Shown here: positions 8,001-20,116 of the stretch, one piece after another
Position numbering within the stretch: position 1 is the first letter of the stretch
How the letters are laid out: each line of letters begins with the position of its first letter
NCBI RefSeq assembly: GCF_002095475.1
Contig: NZ_MLFR01000011.1
Span: 85,823 to 149,822, forward strand
DNA: 64,000 bases
Direction: 5' to 3'
DNA from: Pantoea rwandensis
GTDB lineage: Bacteria; Pseudomonadota; Gammaproteobacteria; Enterobacterales; Enterobacteriaceae
Program-made: the position numbers and the translations under genes
Notes under the pieces: generated by a model
What the model was told of the DNA's origin: nothing
Database searches by the model: none
What the model saw: the letters and a program-made list of their open reading frames with translations, nothing else

Positions 8001-9278
8001 ATGCAAGCTAAAACCACAATCAACGACACCTCTGACAGCCCGTGGCTGAAAATTGGAGGATCGTTACTGCTGGGAATGTTTGTTTCCTATCTCGACAGAA
8101 CCAATTTGTCTGTCGCACTGCCAGAACTGTCAAAAGATCTTGGATTCGCCGGGGCGAATTTCGCAGAGGTTTCCAGCTGGGCGCTGACGACATTTCTGAT
8201 TGGTTATACCATTGCCAACGTATTAGGCGGGTTATTTACTCGCAAAGCTGACCCTAAGCGTGTCGCTATTTGGTGCGTGACCTTATGGTCCATCGCCACC
8301 ATCATCGTTGGATTCACTCATTCTATCTGGGTGTTACTGGCTTGCCGTATTCTCCTGGGAATCACTGAAGGCATTTACTGGCCTCAGCAATCGCGTTTTG
8401 CACGTGCATGGTTCTCGCCACAACAACGTACCCGAGCAAACAGCGTGGTACAGTTTTACGGTCAGTACCTGGCACTGGCGCTGGGCTTTATAATTCTCAC
8501 TCCAATGTACGATGCGTTCGGCTGGCGCATACTGTTTTTTATCACTGGAGGATTAGGTTTAGTAGTGATTGTTCCCTTATATTTGCGCAATCTGCGCCCA
8601 GAAATCGAAGCACCTTATCGGGATGAAAATGCTGCAGCTGGTAGTGCAGAAAAGCTAACGCTCGCTTCTTTTGGCGGACCCGCGTTCTTTTTCCTGATAT
8701 TCACTTATATTGCACAAAGTATGCTGTTTTGGGGGATTACGTTATGGATTCCATTGGTTGTTCGTTCACTGGGATTCACCGGATTCTCTCAGGCGATTGC
8801 CAGCGCGGTACCCTACCTGGCCGCTGTGCTGCTCGCTATTCCGATTGCAAAAATCAGCGACAAAACCAATAAGCGTGTTCTGATTGCGTCACTCGGATTG
8901 CTGATCCCTGGCTGTCTGATCATTTCACTGCCACTGATCGACAATGCGGTACTGAAAATTGCATTAATTACTCTGGCTATGGGCTATTACGCCAGCAGCT
9001 TCTCGCCCAATATCTGGTCACTGATTCAGGGCAGCGTGTCCCCCAATGCCACAGGTCCCGCAGCAGGCATTATTAACGGTATAGGTTCAGGCGGCGGTGG
9101 CACGATTGCAGGCTTCTTGGTTGGCATGATGTATCTGAAAACGGGGTCGTACTTGGCAGGATTCGTGGTAATTGGGGTGATTGTTATCTGCGGCGCGGTT
9201 TCCCTGATGATTTGGGGACAGATGCAAAAGCGAAGAGTAAAGAGGATGGCACGCGCTTTGCCAATTGAAGGTCAATAA
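8001..9278 (+). CDS. MFS transporter, anion:cation symporter (sugar acid) family
   Basis: 425-residue, 12-helix inner-membrane carrier of the major facilitator superfamily. The segment SYLDRTNLSVALPEL in the first helix and the glycine-rich AGIINGIGSGGGGTIAGFL helix are typical of the D-galactonate/glucarate permease (ACS) group. It begins two bases after the repaired stop of the dehydratase, so the two are one operon: uptake of a sugar acid followed by its dehydration, under the divergent GntR regulator. No aldolase or kinase gene follows, so the rest of the pathway must lie elsewhere. Confidence 0.88.
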   Translation: MQAKTTINDTSDSPWLKIGGSLLLGMFVSYLDRTNLSVALPELSKDLGFAGANFAEVSSWALTTFLIGYTIANVLGGLFTRKADPKRVAIWCVTLWSIATIIVGFTHSIWVLLACRILLGITEGIYWPQQSRFARAWFSPQQRTRANSVVQFYGQYLALALGFIILTPMYDAFGWRILFFITGGLGLVVIVPLYLRNLRPEIEAPYRDENAAAGSAEKLTLASFGGPAFFFLIFTYIAQSMLFWGITLWIPLVVRSLGFTGFSQAIASAVPYLAAVLLAIPIAKISDKTNKRVLIASLGLLIPGCLIISLPLIDNAVLKIALITLAMGYYASSFSPNIWSLIQGSVSPNATGPAAGIINGIGSGGGGTIAGFLVGMMYLKTGSYLAGFVVIGVIVICGAVSLMIWGQMQKRRVKRMARALPIEGQ

Positions 9279-9291
9279 AGCCCTCTAATGA

Positions 9292-9319
9292 AAACAGCCT
9301 CGAATTTTCGGGGCTGTTT
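9292..9319. terminator. Terminator after MFS gene
   Basis: AAACAGCC...GGCTGTTT stem with loop, between the convergent MFS and parE genes; A and T tracts flank both sides, so it may work in both directions. Confidence 0.65.
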
Positions 9320-9363
9320 ACGTTTGGATTTCTGCTGCTAACGTTTCTCTATCATCAATGACA

Positions 9364-11888
<2,525 letters not shown>

Positions 11889-11891
11889 CGT

Positions 11892-12719
11892 TTAATAGCC
11901 CTCAGAATCAAGATCGGGGCGGAACATGTCGCTTTGCAGACGGTTAACTTCCGTTTCCAGTGAACCATCGGCTTTCAGCGTCAACCAGCGCCAGCCCGGT
12001 GCAACATTATCAATGGTGAAATTGGTGCAATGCGGTTTGAACTGGACACAGGTGGAGGGTGACGTCAGCACGCGGCGACCATGCCAGTCCAGATCCAGCT
12101 CCTGGTGAATATGGCCGCACACCAGATTCCGCGCACGTGGGAAATGGTGCAGCACAGCCTCTAACTGATGCGGATTGCGCAGGCTGTGTTGATCCAGCCA
12201 GGTACAGCCCGACGCCAGCGGATGGTGATGTAGCAGCACCAGCGTATGTCGTTCAGGGTGCTTGCGCAGCGCAATATCAAGCCACTCCAGTTGGTATTCG
12301 CTCAACATGCCATGCGGCACACCAAATACCTGACTATCCAGCAACACCATTTGCCAATGTTCGCCCAATAAAACGTGTTTATCAGCGGCAATCCCTGCAT
12401 CGGCCAGCGTATCGACCATGGCAGGCTGGAAATCGTGGTTGCCTGGCAACCAGACACAGGGTTTCGGCAGACGTGTAATGCCCGCAACAAAGTGCTGATA
12501 AGCTTCGACGGTGTGATCCTGGGCGAGATCGCCAGTGGCGATAGTCAGATCGTAATCGCGCTGTTGCGCCATGATGGCGTCCAGCACCGCATCAAAACTC
12601 GACCAGGTATTTACCCCAAGCAGCGATTGATGTTTTCCTGCAAAAAGATGGGTATCCGTGATTTGTAAAATCCTGATATCGGCCCCATTTGCCGCAGGAA
12701 GAGTGAGCAGGCTATCCAA
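11892..12719 (-). CDS. cpdA: 3',5'-cyclic AMP phosphodiesterase CpdA
   Basis: 275-residue metallophosphoesterase with all class III motifs: DTHLF, TGDLAQD, GNHDF, LLHHHP and GHIHQE, which bind two metal ions. It hydrolyses cAMP to AMP and so tempers CRP signalling. Position between yqiB and yqiA is as in E. coli. Length and motifs are normal. Confidence 0.95.
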   Translation of the reverse strand: MDSLLTLPAANGADIRILQITDTHLFAGKHQSLLGVNTWSSFDAVLDAIMAQQRDYDLTIATGDLAQDHTVEAYQHFVAGITRLPKPCVWLPGNHDFQPAMVDTLADAGIAADKHVLLGEHWQMVLLDSQVFGVPHGMLSEYQLEWLDIALRKHPERHTLVLLHHHPLASGCTWLDQHSLRNPHQLEAVLHHFPRARNLVCGHIHQELDLDWHGRRVLTSPSTCVQFKPHCTNFTIDNVAPGWRWLTLKADGSLETEVNRLQSDMFRPDLDSEGY

Positions 12720-12752
12720 AGCGTTTCCTTTATCTCCACGCCATATACGCTA

Positions 12753-13178
12753 TCAACAAACCGGCACCGCCACAGCGCCGTGCGCCAGACAATATCTCAA
12801 CCAATCCGCAAGGAACTGGTTAATTTGATGTTTTTCATCGCGCTGATGCAGTTTTTTATTAGGATAATCATAGCGCGCTTTGAAACGATAGATCTGCTGA
12901 GTGGAACACACTTCAGCGACCATCGCATCATGATATAGCCGTACCGACATGGAGGGTAGGCTCCAGTAACTGACCGCAGGGGCCACCTGGCGAACTTCTA
13001 CCAGCGTGGTGTAACGCGTCGACTCTTGGATGGTGAGCTGATAACTGGCGCCGTTCACCTGATAGACAACCGATGCGCCTGCCTCATCATTACGAGGCAA
13101 CAGGCGACGCAGCTGGGCGAAATTGGTTTCGCACAGACGCATCATTTCGGGAAAGTCAGGGGTATAGCGCTGTTTCAT
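12753..13178 (-). CDS. yqiB: DUF1249 family protein YqiB
   Basis: 141-residue conserved cytoplasmic protein of unknown function. I chose the ATG at 13178 because it overlaps the nudF stop as ATGA and matches the usual 140-residue length; a start four codons upstream is possible. [15 protein letters not shown] N-terminus and the [13 protein letters not shown] segment match the family. It lies in the nudF-yqiB-cpdA-yqiA-parE operon and is probably translationally coupled to nudF. Confidence 0.9.
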   Translation of the reverse strand: MKQRYTPDFPEMMRLCETNFAQLRRLLPRNDEAGASVVYQVNGASYQLTIQESTRYTTLVEVRQVAPAVSYWSLPSMSVRLYHDAMVAEVCSTQQIYRFKARYDYPNKKLHQRDEKHQINQFLADWLRYCLAHGAVAVPVC

Positions 13179-13813
13179 TTTAGCTTCCACTCTTGTCGTA
13201 GTTTCTCATGGTGCAACGCCAGCCATTGCAAGGCGATGACAGATGCCGCGTTATCGATAATCCCCTCTTCCACCCAGCGATAAGCCTGTTCGCGGCTGAC
13301 CACATGGACAAGAATATCCTCATTCTCTTCCTCCAGCCCGTGATTTCCTTCTGCCAGGCTGGCATCCACTTCGCCCACCAGCACCGACAAACGTTCAGAT
13401 GTTCCGCCGGGGCTGGCTAAGTAATTCACTATCGGTTTCACGCGGCCAACCTTGAGGCCCGCTTCTTCTACTGCTTCACGTCGCGCCACGTCTTCCGGGG
13501 TTTCACCCGGCTCGATGATGCCGGCCACCATTTCCAGCAACCAGGGCGTTGGGCTGGAATCAAAAGCCGGGATGCGGATCTGTTCGATCAGCACCACTTC
13601 GTCTCGTAAGGGATCATAGGGTAGCAGCACGGCGGCGTGTCCGCGCTCAAAAACTTCGCGCACCACTTCACCGCTCATCTCGCCATCAAAGCGGCGGTGG
13701 CGGAAACGGTAGCTGACAATGGAAAAAAAACCATCGTAGCGTGTTTCTCGTGCAATAATTTCTACATCGTTTTTTGTGAAAGTCACAGGGGATTTTTTTT
13801 CACCCGCCATCAT
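13175..13813 (-). CDS. nudF: ADP-ribose pyrophosphatase NudF
   Basis: About 212 residues with a complete Nudix box (G-x5-E-x7-REAVEEAG-L) that binds Mg2+. It hydrolyses ADP-ribose to AMP and ribose 5-phosphate. The start is one of two adjacent ATGs (13813 or 13810), both served by AAGGA; the longer frame to 13855 lacks such a site. First gene of the operon running to parE; divergent from tolC. Confidence 0.93.
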   Translation of the reverse strand: MMAGEKKSPVTFTKNDVEIIARETRYDGFFSIVSYRFRHRRFDGEMSGEVVREVFERGHAAVLLPYDPLRDEVVLIEQIRIPAFDSSPTPWLLEMVAGIIEPGETPEDVARREAVEEAGLKVGRVKPIVNYLASPGGTSERLSVLVGEVDASLAEGNHGLEEENEDILVHVVSREQAYRWVEEGIIDNAASVIALQWLALHHEKLRQEWKLK

Positions 13814-14022
13814 CTGGTTCCTTATGCAGATTGGGATGGAGCGAAGAAAAGCCAACCCTAGTGCTCCGTCCGAGTGGTTCTTTCTGAATTATTTACGTAA
13901 ATTAGGGGGAGAAGGCACGTTCAGCCAACTTATCTGTCATGCCGCCTCTGTAGAATCGGCGATTATTTTTTGGCTTACCTGCAGCACTACCAGTGCAATT
14001 TGCTGCATCAAAAGGAATGCAA

Positions 14023-15496
14023 ATGAAAAAACTGCTCCCACTTTTTATTGGACTGAGCTTGGGCGGATTCAGCCTTGCCAGCCAGGCAGAGAACCTGCTG
14101 CAGGTCTACCAGCAGGCGCGCCTGAGCAACCCGGATCTGCGTGCTTCTGCCGCTGACCGCGATGCCGCCTTTGAGAAAATTAATGAAGCGCGTAGTCCAT
14201 TATTGCCGCAGTTAGGCTTGGGCGCAGATTATACCTATAACAACGGTTACCGTGACAGCAGCGGTCTCCATTCCAACACGACCAGCGCTTCTCTGCAATT
14301 AACTCAAACTATTTTCGACATGTCGAAATGGCGCGCGCTGTCGTTGCAGGAAAAAACCGCCGGGATTCAGGACGTCACCTATCAGGTTGCTCAGCAGGAT
14401 CTGATTCTGAATACCGCAACCGCCTATTTCAACGTATTGAAGGCGATTGATACGCTTTCTTACACGGAAGCACAGAAACAATCGATCTACCGTGAACTGG
14501 ACCAAACCACTCAGCGTTTTAACGTTGGCTTGGTCGCGATCACTGACGTGCAAAAACGCCCGTGCGCAATATGACAGCGTTTTGGCTAGCGAAGTGACCG
14601 CACGTAATAACCTCGATAACGCGGTGGAATCACTGCGTCAGATTACCGGTATGGATTATCTGGCGCTGGCCTCACTGAATATCGATCGCTTCAAAACTGC
14701 ACGTCCTGATGCCGTAGCAGCATTGCTGAAACAAGCTGAAAGCCGCAACCTGAACCTGTTGTCTGCACGTTTGAGCCAGGATTTAGCCCGTGAACAGATT
14801 CGTTCTGCTGAAACCGGCCATATGCCAACGCTGGGTCTGACCGCTTCAACAGGCGTGTCAAACAGCAAATACGGCGGCAGCCGCGCTAACCAGAGTTCAG
14901 GTACCACGGATTCCATCACCGGTTCTAACCAGGTTGGCCTGAGCTTCTCCATGCCACTCTACAGCGGTGGTTCAGTGACCTCGCAGGTGAAACAGGCGCA
15001 GTACAACTTTGTAGCCGCCAGCGAGCAGTTGGAAGGGGCACATCGCAGTGCGATCCAGACCGTGCGTTCTTCGTTCAACAACGTTAACGCGTCTATCAGT
15101 AGCATCGATGCTTACAAACAGGCCGTGGTGTCTGCCCAAAGCTCATTAGATGCGATGGAAGCGGGCTATCAGGTCGGTACACGTACCATCGTTGATGTGC
15201 TGGATGCCACCACCACGCTGTATAACTCCAAACAGCAGCTTTCTGATGCGCGTTACAGCTACCTGATCAACCAGCTGAACATCAAATACGCTCTGGGTAC
15301 GCTGAATGAGCAGGATCTGCAGCTGTTAAACAGTTCTCTGGGCAAAGAGATCACCACCTCACCAGAAGTGGTCGCGCCGGAAAATAGCCAGCAGGCTGCA
15401 CGAGTCAATAATGGTCCGCAATCTACTGCGCCGTCAGCCGCTGCGAAAGCGCGTCCGGCTGCCGCACACAGTAGCGGAAATCCATTCGGTAATTAA
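14023..15496 (+). pseudogene. tolC: Outer-membrane efflux channel TolC, interrupted by a single-base insertion
   Basis: TolC is the trimeric outer-membrane exit duct for RND, ABC and MFS drug pumps and type I secretion. A signal peptide (MKKLLPLFIGLSLGGFSLASQA) and the whole family sequence are visible, but in two frames: the first runs to 14574, the second carries on to 15496. The break is at 14552-14556, where five A's replace the four needed to read DVQNARAQYDS. Deleting one A gives a normal 490-residue protein. The start at 14023 has AAAGGA six bases away. The gene is important for any enterobacterium, so a sequencing error in the A-run is quite possible. Confidence 0.92.
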
Positions 15497-15502
15497 TCCC
15501 TT

Positions 15503-15524
15503 AAGGGGCCGCTTGCGGCCCCTT
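15503..15524 (+). terminator. tolC terminator
   Basis: AAGGGGCC-GCTTGC-GGCCCCTT: eight-base GC-rich stem directly after the tolC stop, followed by TTCGC. A separate transcript for ygiB is suggested. Confidence 0.7.
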
Positions 15525-15637
15525 TCGCATTCAAACGTATAACAACGTAAAGATCCCCCAGCCATCAGGCGAGTCGCTTCAATTTCCCCCCCTCATCACC
15601 TATCCTAAGCCCCACCTTTGGGCACAGGATGAAAATA

Positions 15638-16328
15638 ATGAAACGGACTAAAAATATTCGTCATGCCGCTTTTCGTAAAAGCTGGCAGGCACGCCATTTA
15701 ACGCCAGTTGCACTCGCGGTCACCGCAGTGTTTATGCTGGCAGGCTGCGAACAGAGCGATGAAACGGTCTCGATGTATCAAAAACGCGGATGATTGTGCA
15801 AAAGCCAATCCAAGCCAGAGTGCGCAATGCACCACGGCGTACAATGACGCGAAGAAAGAGGCCGAACGCACCGCGCCAAAATATGCGACCCGTGAAGATT
15901 GTGTCGCTGAGTTTGGTGAAAACCAGTGCCAGCAGACACCGGCTCAGGCAGGTGTTGGCACCACGAATAACGCGGAAGCGCAGCAAAGTGGCAGCTTCTG
16001 GATGCCGCTGATGGCCGGTTATATGATGGGCCGCATGATGGGCGGTGGTGCAGGCTTTGCACAACAGCCACTGTTCTCGCCAAAAACCCCTAACAGCCCG
16101 GCAAACGGTCAGTTTGTTGATGCTTCGGGCAAAAATTACGGTACCGCAGCCTCTGGTCGCAGCATGAACGTACCGAAATCCGCTATGGCACCAAAACCGG
16201 CCACCACGTCCACGATTACCCGTGGTGGATTTGGTGAGACCGTCGCGAAGCAAAATACGATGCAACGCAGCAGTGCCACCGGCACCACCCGCAGCAGCAC
16301 TGGCAGCAGCCGCTCAATGGGAGGCTAA
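15638..16328 (+). pseudogene. ygiB: YgiB lipoprotein-like protein (DUF1190), interrupted by a single-base insertion
   Basis: E. coli YgiB homologue: arginine-rich N-terminus, a hydrophobic segment ending in FMLAGCE (lipoprotein-like), [19 protein letters not shown], then the [21 protein letters not shown] segment and a Ser/Thr-rich tail ending RSMGG. The frame opens at the ATG at 15638, but after SMYQ it shifts: five A's at 15780-15784 where four would read YQNADDC. The rest continues to 16328. Function unknown; always paired with ygiC. The same CAAAA(A)CGC context breaks tolC, so sequencing error is likely. Confidence 0.88.
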
Positions 16329-16336
16329 GCCGCAGT

Positions 16337-17500
16337 ATGCAACGTATTGCCATCAGCGAACGCCCGGACTGGCGCGATAAGGCCAACGAATACGGTTTCC
16401 AGTTTCACACCATGTATGGCGAGCCTTACTGGTGTGAAGATGCGTACTATCAGTTTACGCTGGCCCAGATTGAGCAACTGGAAGATACCACCGCCGAATT
16501 GCACCAGATGTGCTTGCAGGCCGTGGAAAAAGTGGTGAACAGTGATGCTCTGCTCGCCCGCTTTTGCATCCCTAAGCACACTTGGGATTTCGTGCGCGAC
16601 TCATGGAAATTACGCCAGCCCTCGCTTTACTCCCGTCTTGATTTAGCCTGGGATGGCAAAGGTGATGCCAAGCTGCTGGAGAATAACGCGGATACGCCGA
16701 CATCGCTGTATGAAGCCGCGTTCTTTCAATGGATCTGGCTGGAAGATCAAATCAAGGCAGGCAATCTGCCGCAGGGCAGCGACCAGTTCAATAGCCTGCA
16801 AGAAAAGCTGATCGAACGCTTTGCTGCGCTGCATCAGCAGCACGGTTTTAATCTGCTGCACTTCGCCTGCTGTCGTGATACTGAGGAAGATCGTGCCACT
16901 GTACAGTACATGCAGGATTGCGCCACTGAAGCTGGCTTGGCCAATGAGTTCCTGTATATCGATGAGATCGGTTTGGGCGAGAAAGGGCAGTTCACCGATC
17001 CGCAAGATCAGGTGATCAGCAACCTGTTCAAACTCTATCCATGGGAATTCATGCTGCGCGAGGTGTTCTCCACTAAGCTGGCAGATGCCGGTGTGCGCTG
17101 GTTAGAGCCCGCCTGGAAGAGCATTATTTCCAACAAAGCCCTGCTGCCACTGCTGTGGGAGATGTTCCCTAATCATCCTAACTTACTGCCCGCCTATTTT
17201 GCTGATGACAAAAATGCCCCGCAAATGGACAAGTTCGTGGTGAAACCGCTGTTTTCACGTGAGGGTGCGAATATTCGCATTATCGAAAATGGTCAGGAAA
17301 TTGCACGTGCTGACGGCCCGTATGGCGAAGAAGGGATGATAATTCAGCAGTTCTACCAACTGCCGAAATTTGGCGACAGCTATACCCTAATTGGTAGCTG
17401 GCTGATTGACGATCAACCCGCCGGTATTGGTATCCGTGAAGATCGCGAACTGATCACTCAGGATCTGTCTCGCTTTTACCCGCACACCTTTATTGAATAA
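16337..17500 (+). CDS. ygiC: Glutathionylspermidine-synthase-like ATP-grasp protein YgiC
   Basis: 387-residue member of the GSP_synth ATP-grasp family. [14 protein letters not shown], the [13 protein letters not shown] lysine/loop region and the [17 protein letters not shown] ending match YgiC. Related to the C-terminal synthetase domain of E. coli Gss, but the true substrates of YgiC are unknown; YgiC has been linked to tolC function by its gene neighbourhood. It begins eight bases after ygiB and is probably co-translated. Confidence 0.92.
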   Translation: MQRIAISERPDWRDKANEYGFQFHTMYGEPYWCEDAYYQFTLAQIEQLEDTTAELHQMCLQAVEKVVNSDALLARFCIPKHTWDFVRDSWKLRQPSLYSRLDLAWDGKGDAKLLENNADTPTSLYEAAFFQWIWLEDQIKAGNLPQGSDQFNSLQEKLIERFAALHQQHGFNLLHFACCRDTEEDRATVQYMQDCATEAGLANEFLYIDEIGLGEKGQFTDPQDQVISNLFKLYPWEFMLREVFSTKLADAGVRWLEPAWKSIISNKALLPLLWEMFPNHPNLLPAYFADDKNAPQMDKFVVKPLFSREGANIRIIENGQEIARADGPYGEEGMIIQQFYQLPKFGDSYTLIGSWLIDDQPAGIGIREDRELITQDLSRFYPHTFIE

Positions 17501-17505
17501 AACGC

Positions 17506-17534
17506 GGAGCCACCCGCATCACTCGGGTGGCCTC
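17506..17534. terminator. Bidirectional terminator between ygiC and ygiD
   Basis: GCCACCCG/CGGGTGGC eight-base stem (extended by GAG/CTC) in the 37 bases between two convergent genes. Confidence 0.7.
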
Positions 17535-17537
17535 GAT

Positions 17538-18323
17538 TTAGCTGACCTGCACGGACATCATACTGATCGCGCCCATCTCCATTCCTTCAATCGGAATGCT
17601 AATCTGCTCATCGTCTGCGCGTGCCCCGAGAATATACAGCAGCGGCAGATAGTGCTCAGGCGTCGGGTTCGACATCTCTGCGCCTTCGTGCTGCAAGTAA
17701 TTCACTAACGGATGATCTGCCGCAGCCCCTGCAAAGCCCAGATTTTCGCGTACGAATTCATTGAAGCTTTCAGCCCATGGATAGGTTGTAGCAGCACCCT
17801 GCCAGCGCAACATCCGCAAGTTATGCACCACATTACCGCTCGCCACTATCATCACGCCTTCATCACGCAACGATGCGAGTTTACGGCCTAATTCGTAATG
17901 CCATTCAGCCGGTTGAGTCGCATCAATACTTAGCTGCACCACGGGAATGTCGGCTTCCGGATACATTTTTGCCAGCACGCCCCATGAGCCGTGGTCGAAT
18001 CCCCACTCCTGATCGGCATGGACGTCAATCGGCGCCAGCAGGTCGATAACTTGCTGCGCTAACGCTGGCGATCCGGGTGCTGGATAACGCACATCAAACA
18101 GCGCCTGCGGAAAACCGCCGAAATCATGAATGGTGCGCGGATTGTTCATTGCCGTCACCGCCGTGCCACGCGTGTACCAGTGCGCCGACACCGCCAGGAT
18201 AGCGCGTGGACGCGGCAATGTTGCACCCAAATGCTGCCATGCGCGGGTATAGGGGTTGTCTTCCAGTACGTTCATCGGGCTGCCATGACCTAAAAACAGG
18301 GCGGGCATACGGTTGTGGCTCAT
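17538..18323 (-). CDS. ygiD: 4,5-DOPA dioxygenase extradiol-like protein YgiD
   Basis: 261-residue LigB-type extradiol dioxygenase. LFLGHGSPMN near the N-terminus and HWYTRG, DHGSWG and a histidine in VVHNLR provide the family metal ligands (zinc in E. coli YgiD). E. coli YgiD cleaves L-DOPA to a betalamic acid precursor in vitro; the natural substrate is unknown. Convergent with ygiC, same strand as ribB. Confidence 0.92.
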   Translation of the reverse strand: MSHNRMPALFLGHGSPMNVLEDNPYTRAWQHLGATLPRPRAILAVSAHWYTRGTAVTAMNNPRTIHDFGGFPQALFDVRYPAPGSPALAQQVIDLLAPIDVHADQEWGFDHGSWGVLAKMYPEADIPVVQLSIDATQPAEWHYELGRKLASLRDEGVMIVASGNVVHNLRMLRWQGAATTYPWAESFNEFVRENLGFAGAAADHPLVNYLQHEGAEMSNPTPEHYLPLLYILGARADDEQISIPIEGMEMGAISMMSVQVS

Positions 18324-18479
18324 GAGGGTTCCTCTGACGAAAGTGTCGCTTTATTAGTCGCTACGATACTCGCTTTCGTGCCGGGATTAACGCTGATAAC
18401 TATGATGTTCTCTATCAGAGAATTTGAATAAGAATTTAAATAAGATTGAGGCGATGGAAGGGATAAAAAGAACGACAGA

Positions 18480-18554
18480 AAATCGCATTAAGTCATTGTC
18501 AGGTCGCCACTTTGGCGACCGAACGAAGGTTGAACCAGCAGCTTAATGCGATTT
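18480..18554. repeat. Nested inverted repeats downstream of ribB
   Basis: A perfect 13-base inverted repeat (AAATCGCATTAAG at 18480-18492, its complement at 18542-18554) encloses a second perfect hairpin, GGTCGCCA/TGGCGACC at 18502-18520. The outer arms abut the ribB stop region. It may end ribB transcripts, but no strong T-run follows; it could also be a repeat or small mobile element. No gene is visible in 18324-18560. Confidence 0.55.
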
Positions 18555-18560
18555 ATCGGC

Positions 18561-19217
18561 TTAACTTGCCTGGCGCGTTTCGTGCTCGCGGCGATAAGCC
18601 ACCAGATCTTCAATCGTCACAACCGGCATATCGTGTTGTTTCGCAAAGACAATCGCTTCCGGAGCATGCGCCATACTGCCATCGTCGTTGGTGAGTTCAC
18701 ACAGTACACCTGCCGATTTAAATCCAGCCAGCGTTACCAAATCGATAGTGGCTTCAGTGTGGCCACCGCGAGTCAGCACGCCGCCTTCACGAGCGCGCAG
18801 TGGGAAAACGTGGCCAGGGCGATTGAGATCGCTCGGCTTAGCGTCATCAGCGATAGCAGCACGAATGGTGGTGATACGATCGGCTGCAGATACACCGGTG
18901 GTCACACCGGCTGCCGCTTCAATGGTCACGGTGAAACCCGTGCCATATGAGCTGGTATTGGTTTCTACCATCATTGGCAGATCCAGCTGCTGGCGGCGCT
19001 CTTCAGTGATACACAGGCAGACAATCCCGCTACCGTGGCGAATGGTCAGAGCCATCTGCTCAACAGTCATGGTTTCGGCGGCAAAGATCATATCGCCTTC
19101 GTTTTCACGATTTTCATCGTCGAGCACCATTACACCGCGACCGTTACGCAGCGCATTAATGGCGCGTTCTACACGCTGTTCCGGCGTGCCAAATTCAGAA
19201 AGAAGCGTCTGATTCAT
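18561..19217 (-). CDS. ribB: 3,4-dihydroxy-2-butanone 4-phosphate synthase RibB
   Basis: 218 residues, full length. It converts ribulose 5-phosphate to formate and the four-carbon unit of riboflavin. [16 protein letters not shown] gives the acidic metal site; [16 protein letters not shown] is the substrate loop. The start at 19217 is set by homology (MNQTLL) and AAGG; a longer frame into the leader is spurious. An FMN riboswitch lies in the leader. ribB stands alone, as in E. coli. Confidence 0.96.
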   Translation of the reverse strand: MNQTLLSEFGTPEQRVERAINALRNGRGVMVLDDENRENEGDMIFAAETMTVEQMALTIRHGSGIVCLCITEERRQQLDLPMMVETNTSSYGTGFTVTIEAAAGVTTGVSAADRITTIRAAIADDAKPSDLNRPGHVFPLRAREGGVLTRGGHTEATIDLVTLAGFKSAGVLCELTNDDGSMAHAPEAIVFAKQHDMPVVTIEDLVAYRREHETRQAS

Positions 19218-19292
19218 GGTAAAAAACCTTATAAAAAATATATGAGTTACCAGAACCAGGGCGTGCTTAGGAGTGCGCAAAAAATACACATG

Positions 19293-19325
19293 GCAAAAAC
19301 GTGACGCGGGCGTAAGCCCGGCTGA
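19293..19325 (-). terminator. Riboswitch-associated intrinsic terminator
   Basis: On the minus strand, GCCGGGC-TTAC-GCCCG... is followed by CGTTTTTG. It lies between the FMN aptamer and ribB, so it is the likely expression platform that ends transcription when FMN is bound. Confidence 0.6.
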
Positions 19326-19327
19326 TG

Positions 19328-19474
19328 TCGTTACCCTCTCCCATCCGGACTCTAACCGTCGGCCCCGGAATTACACCGGGTCTGCTGACCTTTCACTTTG
19401 CAGCGAAAGCGCTCGCGGGCTTTCAGCCGAAGCTGATTTACCGCCGGTGGGGAATTTCGCCCCGCCCTGAGAAT
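19328..19474 (-). ncRNA. FMN riboswitch (RFN element)
   Basis: Read on the minus strand, the leader contains the conserved RFN blocks in order: TCAGGGCGGGG, TCCCCACCGGCGGTAA, AGCCCGCGAGCG, GGTCAGCAGA, GGTGTAATTCCGGGGCCGAC, GGTTAGAGTCCGGATGGGAG. It is 110 bases before ribB and senses flavin mononucleotide, turning riboflavin synthesis off when FMN is plentiful. Confidence 0.95.
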
Positions 19475-19649
19475 AAGCGAGGTCACTATAACGCCAATCA
19501 TCTGCACGGGCAATCGACAAAGGCGCAAATGCTTTTGCATTTCCTGCGTTACGGATTTCAGGTTTAACCTTTTCGTTTCTGGCATTACACTTAACGTTTG
19601 TTGAGTCGGAACACGCGCTGTTATCAGCCACTGCAACCAGGAAATTACC

Positions 19650-19955
19650 ATGATCGACACGAAAAAAATTGAACAACTGGCTCGCCAGGTACATGAAGCC
19701 ATGCCAAAAGGGATTCGCGACTTTGGCGACGATGTCGAAAAGAAAATTCGTCAGGTATTGCAGGCGCAATTAACCCGCATGGATCTGGTTAATCGTGAAG
19801 AGTTTGATGTACAGACGCAGGTGTTGCTGCGTACACGTGAGAAGCTGGCCGCGTTGGAACAACGTCTGGCAAAACTGGAGAGCGAGAGCCCTGCCGCACC
19901 GGCTCCAGCAGTGGTGACGCCAGACCCAGCGGGTAAAATCGATACTCCGCAGTAA
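19650..19955 (+). CDS. ubiK: Ubiquinone biosynthesis accessory factor UbiK (YqiC)
   Basis: 101-residue BMFP-family protein: amphipathic N-terminal half ([20 protein letters not shown]) then a coiled coil (residues 55-80) and a Pro/Ala-rich tail. It assists late aerobic ubiquinone synthesis with UbiJ and is required for Salmonella colonisation. The ATG has GGAAATTACC upstream. It is divergent from ribB; the two share the regulatory interval with the riboswitch. Confidence 0.93.
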   Translation: MIDTKKIEQLARQVHEAMPKGIRDFGDDVEKKIRQVLQAQLTRMDLVNREEFDVQTQVLLRTREKLAALEQRLAKLESESPAAPAPAVVTPDPAGKIDTPQ

Positions 19956-20034
19956 GGGCTTAGAAGGCGTAACGCGGTGCGCTCAAGCGAAGATGGCTTG
20001 GAGTCACCTGTGGTGCTGCAATGAAAAATGATTC

Positions 20035-20108
20035 GTAGCGGCACGATTTATCGTGCATCTGTCAGGCATTGATCTGGCTGCAAGATACGCAATAAATTGC
20101 GCCGCTAC
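20035..20108. repeat. REP-like palindromic repeat pair (second copy)
   Basis: Modules gtagcggcacgatttatcgt (20035-20054) and gcaataaattgcgccgctac (20089-20108) face each other between ubiK and hldE, which are convergent. Both modules are shared with the element at 571-631, but in the opposite order, as expected when the repeat is inverted. Confidence 0.6.
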
Positions 20109-20116
20109 GTTTTTCA

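Noticed and set aside
14552..15784. Programmed frameshifting at the CAAAAAC sites of tolC and ygiB
   Set aside because: The frame read before the shift ends almost at once, no stimulatory structure is apparent, and both proteins are single-frame genes in other enterobacteria. Sequencing error or mutation is simpler.
15732..16265. Long minus-strand frame opposite ygiB
   Set aside because: Its composition is that of a shadow of the Ser/Thr/Gly-rich ygiB tail, it has no ribosome-binding site, and YgiB is clearly the conserved protein.
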